A stretch of 64,000 nucleotides of DNA from Engraulis encrasicolus (GCF_034702125.1 NC_085857.1:58623067-58687066), one strand, 5' to 3'; shown: positions 36,101 to 47,239, numbered from the stretch's first letter. The notes: a model not told the origin generated them from the letters alone. Numbers and translations are program-made.

Positions 36101-39100
36101 CTCTCGCCCCTCCCTCTCTCTCTCTCTCTACAAACCCAGCAGTTGTACTTGGACTCACGTTTAATATCGCTGGCCTACCCAGGTGAATCGCAGCACACAT
36201 TGTTTGCAGTGAGCTGTGCCGTGTGCGAGTGCTGTGTAACTTCACCCTAATGTTTAACCTAGACTAGCGATTGCAGTGTTGTAAATCACGTATGGAATAA
36301 GTGCAGCGATTACCTGCGTAGCCTACTTAATTATGGAAGTGAGTGTCATTTGGACTGCCTATGGAAACAAGCCTACTGTCACCAAGCTCTTCCTGTCTCC
36401 CCAGCCTCGCAATGGATGGACACCTGGCCACCGCTCCTCCGCCTCCTTTGGAACTGATGACTGTGGGGGGGAATCTCTAAGGAATGGACATGGGACTGGG
36501 TTTGGGATTTCGGACTTTTATAGACTTGGGGTGCCCCGGGACTCTTTTAGATTTCTGTTAGTTAATAAATATTATTTTAAAACTCAATCTTTGTGTCTTT
36601 GCGTATTTGTGGTGCACAGTGTACTCTCCAGGGTATTTGGTAACAAAGAGAGGTGTCGCTAGAAAATGCGCACTTTCTCACCTGCGACACTTGGCGTAGT
36701 CGGCAGGATTTCTGCACTAGGTCTGAACACTTCCACCTCCCAACATGCCCGATCCCGCCCCAGAACCCCGTCCCCAAGTTATGCCAGTTTTTGTCGGAGC
36801 CCCCTGGGGCCCGAAGTTCCTTGGCCCAAATTCCGATGTCAGCCTGAAAGATTGGACGGCACAGACAAAGTATCTTGCCGACCTACAGGGCCTGACAGAA
36901 CCAGAAAGGCTACAGTTTCTACTTGGCTCTTTGGAAGGAGAAGCCAGGAGAGAAGTGCTTGCAGCAGCTGAAGCTAAGCGCAACACCTCCAAAGCTGTCC
37001 TCGATTACTTAAAGGAGCTCTATGGGGACAAAACCCCTACGGCTACTCTAAGGGCCCAATTCTTTAATTGTAGACAGGCCCCCAGACAATCCATCCGCGC
37101 TTTTGCACTTCAACTGCGAGAATTGCTGGCCCGCCTGAAGAACCGGGAAGACCACGGCTTGGGAGAGGAAGACACACTGATGAGGGATCAGTTTCTCTTG
37201 GGGCTTCGGGATGGTCCCATACGGCAGTGTCTGAAAAGCCAGCTTCGCCGCACTGCCACACTGACCTATGAAGACCTCCGGAAGGAAGCGCTGGAATTGG
37301 AGTTGGACCAACAGGAGACTGACGAACCGCCTGCGAGTGTGGCCGCAAGCAGCACCTGTGCTCCTGCCCCCCCTGCTGCATCCGACTGGAAACGCGAACT
37401 ACACATGGAGATCATGAAAGATGTTAAGGAGCAGATGGCAGAATTGTCCAAGACCCTGCTGGAGGAGATGCGCCGTAACCGTCCCAGTCTCTTGCCCCCG
37501 CCCAGAGGAAGGTCTTACTCGGAAGGAACCAAGGAGCGAAGACCAACCCGACCGAACGGCCCCCGATTCCAGTGGGATGACGAAGGCCGGCCAATCTGCA
37601 ACCGCTGTGGAGCAGTAGGACACATGAGCCGGGACTGCACAGCACGACGCCCCTCTCAGCCGGATTTTTAGCTTTACCGGCCACTGTGGGTCAAGTGGCC
37701 GGGGCCCCTTCAAGCGACCCCTCACCCAGCAACCGGGATGCCCTGATTGGACAATGCCCCGTCGTCCGAATCCAAGTTGATGGCAAGTAAGTCCACTGCC
37801 TAGTAGATACTGGATCCCAGGTGACCCTCTTTTNNNNAACCCTGTGTAAAGAAATCTTTGACGACCAACCGTTGCAGTCAACGGGGGCATCCTGGCTGAC
37901 CCTACGAGGCGCCAATGGCCTCGATATCCCCTACACCGGCTATGTGGTCGCTAATTTCCACGTGCAAGGGGTCGCGGTACCAGCTAAAGGGATCGTGGTC
38001 GTCAAAGATCACTGCCTCGGCCAACATCGAGCGCTTCTAGGCATGAATGTCATCTCCGCCTGCTGGGAAGAATTATTCAAGAGGGGCCCTGTTTCTCCGC
38101 ACCCTGCTAAGCCAACCCCGGGGTGGGACCACATCCTCGCAGACTGCCGCCGTATCAGCCATGCACAGGTTCAACAGGAGCGGGAAGACACTGCCCGGGT
38201 GGCCTGCCGCTACGCTTTAACCATCCCTGCCAACAGCGAAGCCCTGGTCTGGGCTAGAGTGCCAACACGACCCCCTGGGTCAACGAGGTGGGTCGTAGTG
38301 GAGCCCCATCTGGATGGCCAAGGGGTGGAGGTTGCCCGTTCTATCGCCACCAACCACCGAGGTAGAGTTCCAGTACGAGTGAGGAACACCAAGCCTTACC
38401 CAGTCCACCTATACCGTCACCAAAGGCTGGCAAGAGTCACCACTGTAACCCCACCGCAAGTGATAGAAGGCAGTGATGTCTGCTTTACTCGGGTGGAGCC
38501 TGGGGTGGTCGAAGTAGGTGTCGCACAGGTCGCCCAAGAGGCGGAGACAGTAAATGGGGACCCACCTGAACACTTGCGCTGTGCATCACTGCAAGGAGAA
38601 GGGCTGGAAGAACAACAACAACAACAACTCCAACAGCTGCTCATCCGGTGGCAGCATGTCTTCTCCACCCACGATGAGGATTATGGGTGCACCGATGCAG
38701 TGAAACATCGAATCCCCACCGGTGATGCAGCCCCCAGTCGCGAAAGGTACCGTCCGGTGCCGCCCACGCTCTACCAGGAGGTTCGTACCCTGCTCAAGGG
38801 CATGTTGGAGGGAGGCATTATCAGGGAGAGCAGCAGCCCCTGGGCTGCCCCAATCGTCCTGGTCCAAAAGAAAAATGGCAGTTGGAGGTTCTGCGTAGAC
38901 TACCGCAGGCTCAACAGCGTGACTAAGAAGGATGCCTTCCCCCTGCCCCGGATCGAAGACTCGCTCACCACCCTGTCCCAGGCGGCCTGGTACTCCACCC
39001 TGGACCTGGCTAGCGGCTATTGGCAGGTACGGGTGGAGGAGCCAGACAGGGAGAAAACGGCCTTTACGACACCCTTTGGGCTCTTCGAGTGGGACAGAAT

Positions 39101-42100
39101 GCCTTTTGGCCTCTGCAACGCACCGGCCACGTTCCAGAGGTTGATGCAGCGGTGCCTCAGCGGGCAAATGGTGGAGTCCACACTTGTGTATCTGGACGAC
39201 ATTATAGTGTTCTCCCCAGATTTCTCCACCCACCTGCGCCACCTTGAGGGGGTCTTCCAGGCGATGGAGAGATGGCCTAAAACTGCGGCCAGAGAAGTGC
39301 CAGCTCCTTCGCCAAGAGGTTAAGTTCTTGGGCCACCGAGTTAGCCACCAGGGGTTCTCCCCAGACCCAGACAAGGTGTCCGCGGTGCAAGAGTGGCAGA
39401 CCCCAAGGACCGTCCGTCAGGTGCGCTCCTTTTTGGGGTTTGTGGGGTACTACCGGCGCTTCATTAAGGACTTTTCAAAAATCGCCAAGCCGCTGAATGC
39501 ACTTCTGGGGGATGCTGGACGGCCCCGCGGCAGGGGGTCTCCGTCTGTAGCCTGGAGCCCCGACTGCGACTCTGCTTTCCAGCGACTGAAGGCTGAATTG
39601 CTGCAGGCCCCCATCCTGGCGTATGCAGACTTCTCTCTGCCTTTTATTTTATATACAGACGCCAGTAATGCAGGACTGGGCGCGGTGCTGGCCCAGGAAC
39701 AGCAAGGGGCTGAGAGGGTTATCGCGTACGCCAGCAGAAGCCTACACCCCGCTGAGAAGAATGACGCCAACTACAGCTCTTTTAAGCTGGAGCTCTTAGC
39801 GCTGAAATGGGCACTGAGCGAAAAATTTAAAGATTACTTGTGGGGCGCACAGGTGACCGTGGTGACGGATAATAACCCCCTTGTCCACCTCCAAACGGCC
39901 AGACTAGGCGCGGTGGAGCAGCGATGGGTAGCCCAGTTGGCTAATTTCAACTATCAGATCCGCTACCGGCCAGGCAAACAACATACTAATGCAGATGTGC
40001 TTTCCAGGCCAGAAGACTCAGGAGGGGTTGCTGCAGACAGGCACATACCCACTGACTCCCCACTGGAAGAGGGTCTGATGGTTGGAGTCATCGAAGCGCC
40101 GGGGACGAGCAGAGCCACAACACCCGCCAGCTGGGGCTGGGACCCACGACGGTGGCGAGAGCTGCAGACAGCTGATCCCAATCTGCGGGTGGTCCGCGGC
40201 TACGTGCAGCGCGAGAGGTTGCCTCCAGCCCCAGAGAGACAAGCACAGACACAGGACGTGCGGCAGCTACTGAGCCATTGGCGTCGGCTAAGCCTGCGAG
40301 AAGGGGTGTTGTGCCGGGACAGACGAGACCCGGGGACCCAGGAGGTCGTGAAGCAGGTAGTGGTACCCCGGAACCAGGCACAGCCCCTGCTGGAGGCCTA
40401 CCACACCGACTTGGGCCACCAGGGCCAAGAGAGAACTGTGTCCTTGGTAAGAAGGAATTTCTTCTGGCTTGGGATGGCGGAGTCTGTGGGTGCCTTCACC
40501 GAACGCTGCCCCCGCTGCACCCTCCGCAAAGGGAGGCCGGATGCGCGGGCCCCATTGGTCCTCCTGGTGCCCAAAGCTCCCCTGTACATCATGACCACCG
40601 ACTTCTTGACCCTGAGCCGCCCAACTGACAGGTACCAGAACATCTTAGTAGTCACCGACCTCTTCACCAAGTTTGCCTGGGCGATTCCCATCCTCGACCA
40701 AACCGCTGTCACCACCGCCAGAGCACTGTGAAGCAACGTGTTCCAACCATTTGGCTGCCCAGAGACTCTGCATTCGGACCAGGGTCCCAATTTTGAAGCC
40801 AAGGTCATGCAGGAGCTGTGCCAGCTCTACGGGTGTCGGAAGACCCGAACCACCCCATACCATCCTCAAGGTAACGGTGGATGCGAGCGTTTTAACCAAA
40901 CGCTGCTGAGCCTGCTGGGGACTTTGGAGGTAGAGCAACAAGACCGCTGGGCAGAGTACCTCCCCTCCCTAGTGCAGTCCTACAACAACAGCGTGCACAG
41001 CAGCACCGGCTATGCTCCATCATTCCTGATGTTCGGGAGGCATGTCCGACTACCCACAGACCTGCTTCTCGGGACCACCCAGACCGAAGAGGGCCAGAGT
41101 ACAACTGACTGGGTGAGTCGTCACCATCAACGCCTGCTGTATGCTTACGAGAAGGTCACGGAGCACTTAGGTGCTGCCGCAGCAAAGAACAAAAGGTTGT
41201 ATGACCGTACTGCCCAGGATGCACCCCTGCTACCGGGGGAGCGGGTCTTGATTCGGGACCACCAGCGCCGCGGACGGGGGAAGCTGTGTGACCGCTGGGA
41301 ATCCCAGCCTTACGTGGTGGTCGGCTGCCCCCGACCTGACAGTCCGGTGTACACAGTGAGGCCCGAGGGCCGGGCTGGTCCTGACCGAGTGCTCCACCGT
41401 AACCTACTCCGACCCTGCCCCAACTACCCACAAGTGCGGCCCCCAGTCCCCGAAGTACCAGAGGCGCCGGCGGCACCCCCTGCACCCCTCCTGGGATGGG
41501 CTTTAGCCCCCGGTGCCCCAGCCCCTTTGGTAGATGAAGATGCCCCAGCGGAACCGTGACGCTCTCAAAGGGAGACGCAAGGAAGACCACCCGACAGGTA
41601 TGGCTCCTGGGTATCTCATGATAGGTCCTAAGGGACTAGGACCTGAAAAGAGGGGGAGGGTGTCACCGGGGTGACTACACACAATGGGGCGGAACTAACA
41701 TGTGTTCCCCGTTTCCTTTAGGGAGCGGTTTCGGTGTAGCCATCCGGAACAAAGATGGCGGCTCACTGTCCCAAAATGTAAACACGGCAGCCAGCCTAGC
41801 AAGGCTAATGGTTTATAATTGTGCCCTGTTAATTCATTATTGTCCCAATGCAGCCCAGCTGGACAGGGGGAGAAAATTCGCTCCAACGATTGGTGTGTTT
41901 GAGAGGGGGAGCATTATATATATGCTGGAGATGCGTCTTGTTACGGAGGAGGACCGGGGAGCCAGACACCACACGGGCTGGGCTTGCAGAGAGGACGGAC
42001 GACCGGAGAAGACTGCCGAGACGGACAACGGACAGAAGAAGCCGGGCCTCACGAAGGAGAAGTGGGAGAATATCGACAGCTAAGTAGACTACCCTTGGAG

Positions 42101-44273
42101 CTGTGTTGTTGATGTGCCGCTACCAACTGTTAGCTTCGGTGCTAGCCGAGTGGTAGTTGGCTGCTGGGGCTGGTATTCGTGCATCTTTCATCTATTGTGT
42201 TCATCCGAAGTGTGCATACGAATTGAGTTTCACGGATTGCAGTGCTGAGAGTTTGAGTTTGTCACGGATTGCAGTGTTGTGTATTTTTGCACCGAATACA
42301 GCCTCCAGTAGCCTTTCTCTCGGACCGTCACCGAAGCTGCCCCTGCCGAGCCCTCGGACAAGACGAGACCTTCGGGCGGTTGCAGTCCGGCTGGCGGGAG
42401 GGAGGAGCAACGACGACAGCAACGCTAAGTGTCACCTTTTTCGAGCACTATTATCAGTATACCCTTCAGTTGTGCTGGCCACCTGTTTGCATGATAATTG
42501 GGCTGCTCTGTTTTTGAACCCGATTGCCCTGAGCTTGCTGTGCCTTGAATTGTTTGTCAGGACAACCTTTGTCTATTTCACCAGTGTGATCTGCCGTGGT
42601 GCTTCCCTTCACTTAACAGCAGCCCCAGGTGCGCCAGCCGCTATCCCCCCTCCCCCGGGCCCTTGAGTTCTATGCCCGGACAACTGATAACTAGCCTGCT
42701 CCTGTGTACTAGTTCAACTGTGTCCTACGTCGACCCAACGCTGTCCAGCCACTGACGAGACCCCCACCGGACGAGCTGCGCCGCCGCTGCCCAACGCCGT
42801 CCATCCACTGACGAGGTCCCCGCCGGACGAGCCGTGCCCGCCACTACGCCAACGCTGTCCAGCCACTGACGAGGTCCCCGCCGGAAGAGTTGTGCCCGCC
42901 ACCACGCCAACGCTGTCCAGCCACTGACGAGGCCCCCGCCGGACGAGCCGCGCCGCCGCTGCCCAACGCCGTCGCTGCCCAACGCCGTCGCTGCCCAACG
43001 CTGTCCAGCCACTAACGAGCCCCCCACCGGACGAGCCGCGTCGCCGCTGCCCAACGCCGTCCATCCACTGACGAGGTCCCCGCCGGACGAGCCGTGCCCG
43101 CCACTACGCCAACGCTGTCCAGCCCCTGACGAGACCCCCACCGGAGGAACCGCGCCGCCGCTGTCCAACGCCGTCCATCCACTGACGAGGTCCCCGCCGG
43201 ACGAGCCGTGCCGCCACGACGCCAACGCCGCCCAGCCACTGACGAGGTCCCCGCCGGACGAGCCGTGCCGCCGCGACCCCAACGCTGTCCGGTCACTGAC
43301 GAGGTCCCCGCCCGACGAGCCGTGTCCTCCACTATCCCCCAACGCTGTCCAGCCACCGACGAGACCCCCGCCTGGCGAGCCACCCTCGCTGCCGCCCCAG
43401 TGACTCTCAGCTCCACCCCCCCCTCCACCTTCCAGGGCCCTGACAATAGTTTCCCCCTTTTCCCTTTAGTATAACTTTTATCCCCCCAATAAATTTTGTT
43501 CTTAACTTTATCCCTCGTCTTGGCGTGGTGTGTGGTGTGTTGTGTTCCCTGGTGCAGAACGGGTTTAGTGGGCCTTGAGCGCCCCCCTCTTGGTCACAAC
43601 TGCACCCACATCTCCATCAGAGCCCCAGCCGTCAATGAGCACGTTTATAGAGATCGACGTCGTCGGCATAGCATGAATGTCCAGGTAGTGTGCGACCACA
43701 CCATGCTCATAACAAGCGTGTGCGCCAAGTTCCCTGGCTCGGCTCACGACGCGTACATTCTGCGCAATTCCACTTTGCACCCAAAAATGGAAAGGCTGGC
43801 CAACAATGACGTGTGGCTGATTGGTGAGTAGGCTAAAACAAAAACAAAATCTCTTATCAGAAATGTGTATGTAGCATGCCAATTCTAACATATTTCTTAT
43901 AGGGGACCGGGGCTATCCTCTCATGCCCTGGTTGATGACCCCGTTTGCCAACCCCCCCACGGCCGCTGAGGTGCGCTACAACAATTCTCATGCGAGCACA
44001 AGGTCCATCATCGAGCGCACCTTCGGGGTCCTGAAGAGTCGCTTCAGGTGCCTAGACGACTCGGGTGGTTGCCTGCTGGTAACCCCAGGTAAAGTGTGCC
44101 GCATGACCACCGTGTGCTGTATGCTTCACAACATGGCAGTAAGAAGACGACTCCCAATACCAGTGGTCCCACCGCAGGATCCCCAGGATCCCGATATGGA
44201 TGAGCCTGACGAGCAGCCGATGGGGAGGGCTGTAGAAATTCGGCAACAGATTGTCGACCAGTATTTCCGGTAA
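33152..44273 (+). CDS. PIF/Harbinger transposase (HARBI1-like), interrupted
   Basis: DDE-superfamily nuclease of PIF/Harbinger transposons. Exonic pieces 33152-33609, 43603-43823 and 43903-44273 sum to 1050 nt, 349 residues plus stop, matching the usual length of HARBI1. The first catalytic Asp is in GAIDC (broken by the retrotransposon in the following Cys codon), the second in FPGSAHDAYIL, the Glu in STRSIIERTFGVLKSRF. The intron 43824-43902 has gtgagt and ttatag ends. No stop or frameshift besides the insertion. It works with the Myb-like partner on the opposite strand to bind ends and cut. As it stands the gene is disrupted; readthrough would enter the LTR. Confidence 0.9.
33606..33609 (+). 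repeat. Target-site duplication ACTG (left)
   Basis: Repeated at 43599-43602. Removing one copy with the element rejoins the Harbinger transposase frame exactly. Confidence 0.9.
33857..33864 (+). promoter_or_regulatory. TATA-like box in 5' LTR
   Basis: gcattatatatatgctgg in the U3 part of the LTR, repeated in the 3' LTR; likely RNA polymerase II promoter. Confidence 0.55.
35170..35175 (+). promoter_or_regulatory. Polyadenylation signal in 5' LTR
   Basis: AATAAA near the 3' end of the LTR; the same at 43488-43493 in the 3' LTR. Confidence 0.65.
35283..35299 (+). other. Primer-binding-site-like sequence of LTR A
   Basis: TGGCGTAGTGCGGCAGG two bases after the LTR end. It is one inserted G away from the PBS after LTR B. 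The tRNA was not identified. Confidence 0.6.
35527..36689 (+). repeat. Internal LTR of a different type (LTR B), 1163 bp
   Basis: Begins TGTCACGGGGGTGAC just after a purine tract ggggaggg (a PPT-like context) and ends CTGCGACA, followed two bases later by a primer-binding site. Has AATAAA at 36564-36569 and a CT-rich stretch. It shares only its first ~15 bases and its flanking signals with LTR A. Confidence 0.8.
36692..36709 (+). other. Primer-binding site after LTR B
   Basis: TGGCGTAGTCGGCAGGAT, 36 bases before the gag start. Its position and TGG start are typical of retrotransposon PBSs. Confidence 0.65.
36745..37671 (+). CDS. gag: Ty3/Gypsy Gag
   Basis: 308-residue nucleocapsid/capsid precursor with no internal stop. 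It has a Pro-rich N-terminus, a capsid-like region with the retrotransposon-gag pattern (LQFLLGSLEGEARREVL, AFALQLRELLARLK, DQFLLGLRDGPIRQCLK), and a C-terminal CCHC zinc knuckle CNRCGAVGHMSRDC. Gag packages element RNA in cytoplasmic particles. The stop TAG follows GATTTT, and protease is in the -1 frame starting right there, so -1 slippage on the T run is a plausible route to Pol. Confidence 0.9.
   Translation: MPDPAPEPRPQVMPVFVGAPWGPKFLGPNSDVSLKDWTAQTKYLADLQGLTEPERLQFLLGSLEGEARREVLAAAEAKRNTSKAVLDYLKELYGDKTPTATLRAQFFNCRQAPRQSIRAFALQLRELLARLKNREDHGLGEEDTLMRDQFLLGLRDGPIRQCLKSQLRRTATLTYEDLRKEALELELDQQETDEPPASVAASSTCAPAPPAASDWKRELHMEIMKDVKEQMAELSKTLLEEMRRNRPSLLPPPRGRSYSEGTKERRPTRPNGPRFQWDDEGRPICNRCGAVGHMSRDCTARRPSQPDF
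37671..41559 (+). pseudogene. pol: Ty3/Gypsy Pol (protease, RT, RNase H, integrase), broken
   Basis: Polyprotein relic in the -1 frame to gag. Protease motif CLVDTGSQ near 37799-37822; reverse transcriptase with YLDDIIVFS at about 39187-39213; RNase H with YTDASNAGLGAVL at about 39653-39691; integrase with an HHCC-type zinc region (HTDLGHQG, CPRC; about 40400-40530) and a DDE core (TTDF, HSDQGPNF, GGCERFN). Breaks seen: TAA at 37788-37790 just before the protease active site, a four-N gap at 37834-37837, a frame change near 39270 after the RT YLDD box, and TGA at 40729-40731 inside integrase. The C-terminus is Pro-rich, ending DEDAPAEP. The two point stops could be recent; the N gap is an assembly matter. 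Not functional as it stands. Confidence 0.9.
41646..41660 (+). other. Polypurine tract before 3' LTR
   Basis: aaaagagggggaggg directly before TGTCACC; primes plus-strand DNA synthesis in LTR elements. Confidence 0.8.
41661..43598 (+). repeat. 3' LTR (type A), 1938 bp
   Basis: Same ends as the 5' LTR, with a larger minisatellite (about 42736-43400, about eleven units) and extra short cgtcgctgccca-type units near 42970. Followed by ACTG at 43599-43602. Confidence 0.92.
43599..43602 (+). repeat. Target-site duplication ACTG (right)
   Basis: Partner of 33606-33609. Confidence 0.9.
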
Positions 44274-44485
44274 GTTTGGGATGCATGTGTGAAAGTTTCG
44301 CATGTTTAACACGCCACAAAATGATTTCATTGAGCACGTAAATTGTAGGCGTAAAAGTGTTTGCCATTAAACCAGAAACCTGAATTTGACGAGGAAATTC
44401 GAAACTACTAACACTTAACCATATTATCGGACAGTCACAAAAGACGAGTACGAGACCAACCATTTACAATAACAAATAATTTTTA

Positions 44486-45480
44486 TTAACGTCTCCCACC
44501 CCTCACCCTTGCACGGCCCCGGCACCCTCTGCGCTGCACGCCCGAAGCTGGACGCATAAGCTCAACCAGCTCTCGTAGCGCACCGCAGACGTCACCAAGG
44601 CGCGTGTCTATGCTGGCCATCATTGTTGCCGTGTGCTGTCGGAACTGCTGGTTACGCTCCCTCTCCTCGCGCTCCTCGGCCATTCTTTGTTCTTCTATTT
44701 TAAACAAGCGATGGTACTCCGACCGAGGGTCGTCGTGGGGCTCTCGGTCCGGGGTTGGCTGCATGTGCACGCCACTGGCACCGGTCTGTGTGGTGACAGT
44801 CTCGACCCCACCAGTCTCCCGCGACAGGTCCACAGGCAGCTCTGTAGAAAATAATTACACATAATTAATTGTCATTTCTTCTCTTCCCACAGGTAGATGA
44901 AACAATGGTCGGAGAACCAACTCACCGCTGTGCTCCGGAGACCCAACTTCTGGCAACACCTGGCTTCCACTTGGGGGGGGTTCAACTGGAATGAGAAATA
45001 AAACAAATTGAAAGCTACATTTCGATTGTTTCTGGTATTTTCACGATGCTGCTTTGTAAATCAAGTAATGATATTCAACATACCATCATCCGTGTCGACG
45101 CCACGGACTTCTCCGTGCACGTCTACGTTAGATAGAGTCGCTGCCACCTCCTCTTCCAGTGTAGTCAATGTTACCGGCGAGGAAGGTTCACCACCCCCCG
45201 TGGCGCACATGCTTCTTCTCTGGTTTGCGAGTCTGGCCTTCACCCCCCCACGCAAATCTCTCCATTTATGTTTTAACTCCGCCACGTCCCTCCTGCACCT
45301 GCCAACCGAGGCCACGTCCTCAACTATTTTGGCCCAAATCGTGGCTTTTCGTTTCGGGTCGGACTTTAGTGCACCTGAGCCGAACAAAATGTCATGGTGC
45401 CTCTTGACCCCCTGCACCAATGTGGTCAGTTCTTCCTCGTTGAAATTTGGCTTTCTAGATTTCGACACAGCTTTCGCCAT
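44486..45480 (-). CDS. Harbinger Myb/SANT-like DNA-binding protein
   Basis: Second gene of the Harbinger element. Minus-strand exons 45480-45084, 44985-44926 and 44841-44486 total 813 nt, 270 residues plus stop. All introns are GT-AG (gtatgt...ttccag; gtgagt...ctacag). The N-terminal ~90 residues form a trihelical MADF/Myb-like domain (NFNEEELTTLVQGVKRHHDI, TIWAKIVEDVASVG, ELKHKWRDLRGGVKARL). The middle is acidic; the C-terminus has a Glu/Arg-rich helix (EEQRMAEEREERERNQQF) and an Arg/Gly-rich end. In this superfamily the partner recruits transposase to the nucleus and to the element's ends. A TATA box lies 33 bases upstream. The frame is fully open. Confidence 0.85.
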
Positions 45481-45512
45481 CGTTGCCTCTGTGCTCTGTG
45501 AAAGTGACTACC

Positions 45513-45520
45513 TTTTTATA
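45513..45520 (-). promoter_or_regulatory. TATA box of Harbinger Myb-like gene
   Basis: On the minus strand TATAAAAAG lies about 33 bases before the ATG at 45480, mirroring the transposase promoter spacing. Confidence 0.65.
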
Positions 45521-46247
45521 CTAAATCAGACCTTACACTCCGACCAATGCAAAGGGGCTTCTGATTTGCCCTTATTGGCAATTAGTGGCCACTGGTGTTG
45601 GACCATTTGCCTACACCACGCAACCTCAAGTGAATGACATGGCTAATTGAAAGTATGAAACAGATCGCAGCTATGAATGTGTTTGTTGGGATGTCTGACA
45701 TGTGCCGCTGACAAATCAAGCACAATTTCACCAAAGACGACGCGTATGTGATTTGTATTTCAATCACCTTGCTGTCCTGCAAAGAGGGACAACTTTTCGT
45801 GGAATTCGATATGACTTCAATTAGCCTACTTTGCTGTGATGCACACCAAACATGTCGTCCTCATCTTCTGCTTGTGAATGGGACGGTAATGTAGATATCG
45901 AAATGGAACTGTTTATTTGAGGGCGCATCAACTGTTTGGCGTGTGTTTGTATTTTAAAGATTCAAATTAAAAGTTTAGATTCGGTTTTCCATGGACCACC
46001 AGTGCTTTCAATCGGTTAATCAGAAAGTCCATGCTCCATGCTTTCTAGGTAACCACAACTGGTGAACTTGGGAAAGAGTCAGCCCCCATTTAGCATATAT
46101 CACGCCCATGTTGGGCTACGCGCTGTTTTTCTGAGTTAAGCGCGAGGGGTGTGGCGATGTTCCAGAGGGGAGAATACGCGCAAGATAAGACCGCGTAAAA
46201 TGTGCGCGCGTAAAACCGACTTAAGTGGAGACGGGAGAATTCCGCCC

Positions 46248-46256
46248 TTAATCACA
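46248..46256 (+). repeat. Right flanking direct repeat TTAATCACA of Harbinger element
   Basis: Perfect match to 32582-32590. PIF/Harbinger normally makes a 3-bp duplication, so nine bases is unusual. Confidence 0.8.
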
Positions 46257-46538
46257 AAGACAGAAAACAGGGAGAATAATCTTTACAACTCACTATCAAT
46301 AATCTTTACAACTCACCATCATGACACATCTCCTCTTTGTGTTGTGTACATTAGATATGTAGAATGAGGAAGATATTTCACACCTTCACATGACAGGCAT
46401 TGTGTGGTGACTATACTAGTACACTAGGATCTTAATGTTGACCCTTGGTACCCCTTACACTAGCATTAAAAGTAACAAATGAAACAATTTATGTAAGGTT
46501 GACCCAATTGAACACCTCACAAGCATCGGGGGTGCTGT

Positions 46539-46608
46539 CATTCATTCATTCATTCATTCATTCATTCATTCATTCATTCATTCATTCATTCATTCATTCA
46601 TTCATTCA
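46539..46608. repeat. (ATTC)n tetranucleotide array
   Basis: About 17 copies of ATTC. Confidence 0.95.
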
Positions 46609-46846
46609 GCATGCCTTCTTAGACAAATAGCCTGGGTGTTTCAAACATAAACATTCACTACGTTATTCATGCAAAAATAACATTTAAATTAATACACTTT
46701 AAAAAATAACATAAAGAACCTGTATTTACTTCCCTTCAATGCATTTACCTGTCCATACAAATCGCATTTCATGAATACTTCCCAACAACACCAAACCCAA
46801 CTAGACTGCATTTCCACAGAGAAATGCTTGCGGCTTATGCGCACAC

Positions 46847-47110
<264 letters not shown>

Positions 47111-47239
47111 AGGTGCATGCATATGGGGATGTTTCCGGTGCCTTTCAGCTATGGATGGGTAGGGAGAGGTATGTCTAAAACCTTACAACCTGAGAAATAA
47201 TGGAAAATAACACATACAGTATTTGTTTTTTATGAACAG

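Larger units (their letters stand above)
33610..43598 (+). mobile_element. Ty3/Gypsy LTR retrotransposon (9989 bp, mosaic)
   Basis: Bounded by LTRs starting TGTCACC and ending GGTCACA, with 4-bp target duplication ACTG. The internal order gag, protease, RT, RNase H, integrase is that of Ty3/Gypsy. No envelope gene. A second, unrelated-looking LTR with its own primer-binding site lies inside (35527-36689). pol is damaged, so the copy is not autonomous now. Confidence 0.92.
32591..46247. mobile_element. Autonomous PIF/Harbinger transposon split by an LTR retrotransposon
   Basis: The ends share the inverted terminus GGGCGGAATTCTCCC (32593-32607 and 46233-46247), with subterminal cttaag and ttacgcgc motifs on both sides. 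Without the retrotransposon and one ACTG copy it would be about 3.66 kb. It carries the two genes expected of this superfamily: a DDE transposase (+) and a Myb/SANT-like DNA-binding protein (-), converging tail to tail. Both coding frames are intact apart from the insertion, so it was probably active recently. Confidence 0.9.

Noticed and set aside
40738..41559. Separate gene starting MFQPFG
   Set aside because: It is the second part of the integrase core, cut off only by the TGA at 40729; not an independent gene.
41560..41645. Envelope gene between integrase and the 3' LTR
   Set aside because: Only about 85 bases lie between the pol stop and the polypurine tract.
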